Source of the DNA: JBNARI01 sp049718765
GTDB lineage: Bacteria > Bacillota > Sulfobacillia > DUMF01
Direction: 5' to 3'
NCBI GenBank assembly: GCA_049718765.1
Contig: JBNARI010000001.1
Span: 124,001-188,000, forward strand
Length of the DNA stretch: 64,000 bases
Shown here: piece after piece, positions 59,727 to 64,000 of the stretch
Numbering within the stretch: position 1 is the stretch's first letter
Layout: each line of letters begins with the position of its first letter
The notes under the pieces: generated by a model
What the model was told of the DNA's origin: nothing
Database searches by the model: none
The model's input: the letters and a program-made list of their open reading frames with translations, nothing else
Position numbers and translations under genes: made by a program

Positions 59727-60782
59727 ATGAATGTCAGAGAAGTGCTTGAGTTTCTAGACACAGGCGTGCTGGTAGTAGCGCGAACCCAGCTGGGGTACAA
59801 AGTCATGTTTGCTAACACTGCAGCCAAACATCTGCTGGCCAGGGTGGGCAAGGGGCTTGGTGCGCTTGTAGACGAAAGCATTCTTTTCGCCAAGGAAGGA
59901 CTCTGGCCTGTGGCTTTGAGCTTCCTGACGGGTGAAAAGCAGTGCGCCTCAGGCCTTGAGCTTAGGGGCAAGACCTCGGTGAAAGTGAACGTGAAGTGCA
60001 TGCCTTGCACTGCCCACCGGGAGGGAAACGGGAGAGTCCAAGCGGTTGTAGCCTTGCTCGAGGAGGTGTGTGGCGAGACCGGCAGGCGAGAGTGCAAGGT
60101 GCGCCGCACGAGCTTGGAGATTGCTGCCACCGCCATCCATGAGATCCGCAACCCTCTCACCTCGGTGAAGGGCTTCCTGCAACTATTGCGCGAGGACAGG
60201 CTGTCGGTTTTGGATGAAGACATCGATACTGCACTGTCCGAGGTGGAGAGGATTGAATGCGTGTTGAGCGACGTGCTTATCCTGAGCTCTCCAGGCAATC
60301 CAATGAGCAAATCGGTGGACCTCAACCAGTTCCTGGAGTCATACTTTGCAAGGAGCCCAGTTTACGCTAGGATGGAAGGGCGCAAGCTGGTCCGTCGCTA
60401 CGATGCCCGTGCCCTCCCTGTGCGAATAGACACAAGGCAAATGAGGCATGTGCTGGACAACCTGCTCAAGAATGCCTGTGAGGCAATCGAAGAGGGCGAT
60501 GGCTGTATCTTCGTGGAAACGGCGCTTGACAGCGAGATGATGGCGCGAGTTACCATAAGAGACACGGGATGCGGAATTGCCCCACAGGCCATGCGATCGG
60601 CCTTTCAGCCTTTCTTCACCACTAAGGAAAACGGCACAGGCCTGGGGCTATCGGTTGTGCTCAAGATCCTTGTTGCACACCGGGGTTTCGTGGAAGTGGA
60701 ATCCGAGCCCGGAAAGGGCGCGGCATTTCACGTTTTCTTACCGCTTGCCCAATCGTCGCAGTGTGGAGGGAGCCAGGCATAA
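59727..60782 (+). CDS. Orphan sensor histidine kinase (sporulation Kin type)
   Basis: 351 residues, cytoplasmic. A short PAS-like N-terminal region (1-115) is followed by the phosphoacceptor HEIRNPLTSVKGFLQLL, as in Bacillus KinA-E and related kinases. The ATPase domain has LDNLLKNACEA, DTGCGIAP and GTGLGLSV. No response regulator is adjacent, consistent with feeding a phosphorelay such as Spo0A. Its stop codon overlaps the pcrA frame (TAA within ATAACG). Confidence 0.9.
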   Translation: MNVREVLEFLDTGVLVVARTQLGYKVMFANTAAKHLLARVGKGLGALVDESILFAKEGLWPVALSFLTGEKQCASGLELRGKTSVKVNVKCMPCTAHREGNGRVQAVVALLEEVCGETGRRECKVRRTSLEIAATAIHEIRNPLTSVKGFLQLLREDRLSVLDEDIDTALSEVERIECVLSDVLILSSPGNPMSKSVDLNQFLESYFARSPVYARMEGRKLVRRYDARALPVRIDTRQMRHVLDNLLKNACEAIEEGDGCIFVETALDSEMMARVTIRDTGCGIAPQAMRSAFQPFFTTKENGTGLGLSVVLKILVAHRGFVEVESEPGKGAAFHVFLPLAQSSQCGGSQA

Positions 60783-62707
60783 CGAACTGCACCGTTGACC
60801 TTCTATCTGACCTCAACGAACCCCAGCGCCAAGCAGTGACCCACATGGGTTCACCCTTGTTGGTCCTGGCGGGCGCAGGAAGTGGCAAGACCAGGGTGCT
60901 CACCAGACGTGTGGCTTACCTGGTGGCCAACGGAGTCAGACCTGACAACATCTTGGCCATTACGTTCACGAACAAAGCCGCGGCCGAAATGAAGGATAGG
61001 ATTTCCCAGCTGCTTGAAATGGATGTAAGCAACCTTTGGGTTGGCACTTTTCACTCTATTTGCGCCCGGATACTGAGGGTGGAGGCCCAACACCTCGGTA
61101 TAGATCCCAAGTTCACGATTTTCGACGAATCTGACCAGCTCAGCGTGGTCAAGAAATGCGTAACCGAGTGCGGGCTTGATCCCCAAATGTACTCACCGGA
61201 GTTCGTGCTGAATTCCATAAACAGGGCAAAGGACGAGCTCATGGACCCCGAATCCATGGCTGCCTCTGCCAGGAGCTACAGGGACAAGAACGTAGCCATG
61301 GCCTATGGGATGTACCAGCAAAAACTGCGAAACAACAACGCCCTTGACTTTGGGGACCTGATTTACTGCTGTGTGACACTGTTCAGTAAAAACCCGGCAG
61401 TGCTTAGGAAATACCAGGACAAGTTCAAACACATCCTTGTGGATGAGTACCAGGATACAAACCACGCCCAATACGTGCTGGTAAACATGCTGGCTTCAGC
61501 TCACAGGCAGCTCATGGTAGTAGGTGACGATGACCAGTCAATTTACAGGTTCAGGGGAGCTGATCCCAGAAACATACTAGATTTTGAAAGGGACTATCCT
61601 GATGCCAAGGTGATCCGTCTGGAGCAAAACTACCGCTCCACCAGGAACATCCTGGCTGCAGCTTCTGGCGTGATAGAGCACAACACTGCCAGGAAGGGCA
61701 AGAGGCTTTGGACCCAAAACGCCAAGGGAGGCAGAATTGCGGTATATCAGGCGAAGAACGCCTTAGACGAAGCTAAGTTTGTGGCCAGGGAGATAGTGTA
61801 TCAGGCAGAGGCTCAGGGGCTTAACTTCAAGGATTTTGCCGTGCTATACAGGACTCATGCCCAGTCAAGGCCCTTCGAGCAAGCGTTCATGGAGACGGGA
61901 GTGGCCTACCAGATCATAGGCGGGCTGAGGTTCTATGAGCGCAAGGAAATCAAGGACCTGCTGGCGTTCTTGCGGGTGCTGTACAATCCTGCAGACCTGC
62001 TCAGTGGTTTCAGGGCACTCACTTGCCAGAAGAGGGGTGTGGGGGAGGCCACCGTGGAGAAACTGCAAAGGTTTGCAGAAGAAAACAACCTCACGTTCCT
62101 TGAGCTTTTGGAGCAGAGGGATAAGATCCCGGGATTGGGCAAGGCCCATGCTAACAGGCTGCAGGCGTTCTACAACCAGCTCAATTGGATTTTCCGACGC
62201 ATGGGCGAAGGCGCTAGGGCTGCACTTGAGGCAGTGCTGGATGCCACAGGTTACCTCACAGAACTGGAGGCAAGCAATGACTTGCAGGCACAAGCGAGAG
62301 TGGAGAACGTGAATGAGTTGCTCTCGGTTGCTGCCGAAATGGACCGTGGGGGTGACGGGGTCAAGAACTTGCTGGAAAATGCGTCGCTGCTCACGGGGAT
62401 AGACTATTTCCAGTCGGACAAGGACGCGGTTGCTATGATGACCCTTCACAGCGCGAAGGGCCTGGAGTTTCCCGTAGTGTTCTTGGTTGGGATGGAGGAA
62501 GGGTTGTTCCCCCATGCCCGGTCGTTGGGGCACGAGGACGATATCGAAGAGGAGCGCCGCCTTTGTTACGTGGGCATGACCAGGGCCATGAGGAGCCTTT
62601 ACCTAACTTACGCTTCAGAACGCTTGGGCAATCATGGGGTACCCAGGCCGTGCGTTCCGTCGCGCTTTTTAGATGAGATTCCCAGCAACACCCTGGTATA
62701 CCTGTAA
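60761..62707 (+). CDS. pcrA: ATP-dependent DNA helicase PcrA/UvrD, short form
   Basis: 648 residues, a superfamily 1A 3'-5' helicase in DNA repair and replication. Motifs in order: Q motif LNEPQRQAV, Walker A GAGSGKT, TFTNKAAAEM, DEYQDTN, GDDDQSIYRFRGA, QNYRST, LHSAKGLEF and VGMTRA. It stops soon after SRFLDEIP; ordinary PcrA has a further 70-100 residues with a Tudor-like RNA polymerase contact. The only standard start is GTG 60761, which lacks a ribosome site; GGAGGGAG at 60765-60772 instead sits 6 nt before an ATA at 60779. ligA follows 20 bp downstream. Confidence 0.93.
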   Translation: MWREPGITNCTVDLLSDLNEPQRQAVTHMGSPLLVLAGAGSGKTRVLTRRVAYLVANGVRPDNILAITFTNKAAAEMKDRISQLLEMDVSNLWVGTFHSICARILRVEAQHLGIDPKFTIFDESDQLSVVKKCVTECGLDPQMYSPEFVLNSINRAKDELMDPESMAASARSYRDKNVAMAYGMYQQKLRNNNALDFGDLIYCCVTLFSKNPAVLRKYQDKFKHILVDEYQDTNHAQYVLVNMLASAHRQLMVVGDDDQSIYRFRGADPRNILDFERDYPDAKVIRLEQNYRSTRNILAAASGVIEHNTARKGKRLWTQNAKGGRIAVYQAKNALDEAKFVAREIVYQAEAQGLNFKDFAVLYRTHAQSRPFEQAFMETGVAYQIIGGLRFYERKEIKDLLAFLRVLYNPADLLSGFRALTCQKRGVGEATVEKLQRFAEENNLTFLELLEQRDKIPGLGKAHANRLQAFYNQLNWIFRRMGEGARAALEAVLDATGYLTELEASNDLQAQARVENVNELLSVAAEMDRGGDGVKNLLENASLLTGIDYFQSDKDAVAMMTLHSAKGLEFPVVFLVGMEEGLFPHARSLGHEDDIEEERRLCYVGMTRAMRSLYLTYASERLGNHGVPRPCVPSRFLDEIPSNTLVYL

Positions 62708-62727
62708 GAGAAAAGGGGGCAATTAGC

Positions 62728-64000
62728 GTGATTTCCCTGGATCAGGCTAGGGCCCGGGTTGAACAACTCAGGAAGGAAATAGCCTACCACGACTACAGGT
62801 ATTACGTGCTGGATTCTCCCGTCATTTCCGATGTCGAGTACGACTCACTGATGAGGGAGCTCCTCGAGCTTGAGGCGCTTTACCCTGAACTGGTCACGCC
62901 AGACTCGCCGTCCCAAAGGGTTGGAGGCAAACCCCTCGAGGCGTTTGGCAGCGTCCTTCACTCCAAGCCCATGCTTAGCCTGTCCAACGCGTTTTCCCGG
63001 GAAGAGATTGAGGCTTTCCATAGGCGTATAATGTCGGTGTTGGGCGAGCCAGTATCCTACGTGGTGGAGCCCAAGATTGACGGCCTTTCGGTAGCGGTAA
63101 GGTACGTGGATGGGCTGCTCAGCGTTGGGGCTACACGGGGTGACGGAGAGGTTGGAGAGGATGTCACCCAAAACCTGAAAACTGTGAGGAGCATACCCCT
63201 TAGGCTGCACGGGGCTGGGGCTACACCAGCGCGTCTTGAGGTGAGGGGCGAAGTGTACATGCCCCGCAGGGCCTTTGAGGAGCTCAACAGGGAGAGGGCT
63301 GCTGCGGGGGAAAGCCTGTTTGCCAACCCGCGCAACGCTGCTGCAGGTTCCTTGAGGCAGCTTGACCCAAGGATAACTGCCTCAAGGAAATTGGACAGCT
63401 TCGTTTATGAAGTGAGGGACATTGAAGGAGTCACGGCACCGGCAACTCAAAGCGAGGCGCTGGAGTTACTCAAGGCGTTTGGGTTCAAAGTACCACCTTA
63501 CGTAGTGGTCCAAACGGTTGAAGAGATCTGGGACTACCTCAACTCCTGGGCAAAGCGCAGGGATGAGCTGGAGTACGACATAGACGGTATGGTCATTAAG
63601 CTCAATGACTTAGCAGCCCAGCAGGCGCTGGGCGCTACAGCTAAGAGTCCCAGATGGGCAGTAGCTTTCAAGTTTGAGCCGGAGCAGGCGATTACCAAAG
63701 TGAAGGACATCGTGGTACAGGTGGGGAGGACTGGCGTGCTGACACCCACTGCCATACTGGAGCCAGTCAGGGTGAGCGGTTCCACTGTTAGCAGGGCTAC
63801 TCTGCACAACGAGGACATCATAAGGGAAAAGGACGTGCGCATTGGGGACACTGTGGTTATTCAGAAGGCTGGGGAAGTAATTCCCGAAGTGGTGAGGGTG
63901 GTGAAGGAAGCGCGTACGGGTAGCGAGGTACCCTTCTCAATGCCTTCCCGCTGCCCTGCCTGCGGTAGCCAGGTAGTCCGGCTTCCAGGCGAAGCTGCCT
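62728..64000 (+). CDS. ligA: NAD-dependent DNA ligase LigA, 3'-truncated by window edge
   Basis: 424 codons are visible and the frame is open to the end of the window. It seals nicks in duplex DNA using NAD+. The Ia domain is present (YYVLDSPVISDVEYD), the AMP-accepting lysine lies in VEPKIDGLSVAVRY, GEVYMPRRAFEELN is typical, and the last residues begin the zinc finger (SRCPACGS). GTG 62728 follows AAAAGGGGG. The rest (zinc finger, HhH and BRCT domains) lies outside. The pcrA-ligA pair is a common arrangement in Bacillota. Confidence 0.95.
   Translation, partial: MISLDQARARVEQLRKEIAYHDYRYYVLDSPVISDVEYDSLMRELLELEALYPELVTPDSPSQRVGGKPLEAFGSVLHSKPMLSLSNAFSREEIEAFHRRIMSVLGEPVSYVVEPKIDGLSVAVRYVDGLLSVGATRGDGEVGEDVTQNLKTVRSIPLRLHGAGATPARLEVRGEVYMPRRAFEELNRERAAAGESLFANPRNAAAGSLRQLDPRITASRKLDSFVYEVRDIEGVTAPATQSEALELLKAFGFKVPPYVVVQTVEEIWDYLNSWAKRRDELEYDIDGMVIKLNDLAAQQALGATAKSPRWAVAFKFEPEQAITKVKDIVVQVGRTGVLTPTAILEPVRVSGSTVSRATLHNEDIIREKDVRIGDTVVIQKAGEVIPEVVRVVKEARTGSEVPFSMPSRCPACGSQVVRLPGEAA

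Noticed and set aside
1..64000. CRISPR arrays, IS elements, prophage, tRNA or rRNA genes
   Set aside because: I saw no regularly spaced repeats, transposase or phage proteins, or cloverleaf/rRNA signatures; tRNAs could be missed by eye, but coding density leaves little room.

Overview
The window looks like a chromosome segment of an anaerobic member of the Bacillota, most likely a Clostridia-type lineage (Desulfotomaculales, Moorellales or Thermoanaerobacterales are plausible; I cannot name a genus). The pointers are a moderately high G+C content, strong Shine-Dalgarno sites with many GTG and TTG starts, long head-to-tail operons with 4-bp ATGA/GTGA/TTGA overlaps, a LysM wall protein, a glycyl radical enzyme, a tungsten/molybdenum aldehyde:ferredoxin oxidoreductase and PcrA-LigA at the end. 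I see no rRNA, tRNA, CRISPR array, IS element or phage.

Layout. 1-2839: two HD-GYP c-di-GMP phosphodiesterase-type proteins, the first cut by the window edge, the second with a PocR-like sensor and two GAF domains. 2845-4113 (minus): NCS2 nucleobase permease. 4306-12962: a compact plus-strand run: LysM protein, two MoeA proteins (one fused to a periplasmic-binding-like domain), MoaA, MoaC, MogA/MoaB, then Hpt, GuaA and a membrane-anchored metallophosphoesterase. 12965-18464: a one-component regulator, an AbgT transporter and two M20 amidohydrolases, i.e. a p-aminobenzoyl-glutamate or acyl-amino-acid utilisation unit. 18475-27708 (minus): a GntR-controlled catabolic operon with an M24 peptidase, a TAXI-type TRAP transporter, a 2-hydroxyacid dehydrogenase, an HMGL/isopropylmalate-synthase-like enzyme and two zinc alcohol dehydrogenases; the substrate is unknown. 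27912-29153: orphan branched-chain-type binding lipoprotein. 29362-42806: a purine permease followed by a complete purE-B-C-S-Q-L-F-M-N-H-D operon and queT, preceded by a perfect match to the PurR box.

42871-57398 is the most interesting part. A PAS-AAA-Fis sigma-54 activator is followed by two tandem 18-bp dyads and a near-consensus -24/-12 promoter that faces a Na+/solute symporter. Next come an M24-fold protein that has lost three of its five metal ligands in a creatinase-like way, a HypD-type glycyl radical enzyme with its activase, a decayed GntR regulator, a five-gene FAD/Fe-S dehydrogenase complex of the proline/sarcosine dehydrogenase type, and an Fe-S protein plus aldehyde:ferredoxin oxidoreductase. 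I read this as an anaerobic pathway that imports a small hydroxyproline-, betaine- or guanidino-like compound, cleaves or dehydrates it by radical chemistry and passes electrons to ferredoxin. The molybdopterin genes upstream could serve the oxidoreductase.

57554-64000: an RseC-like membrane protein, an HMA-domain protein, a helicase-associated (XPB/Ssl2 N-terminal-like) protein on the minus strand, an orphan sporulation-type histidine kinase, a PcrA helicase that lacks its usual C-terminal tail, and the first two thirds of LigA. Gene calls rest on reading motifs and neighbourhood; no database search was possible.
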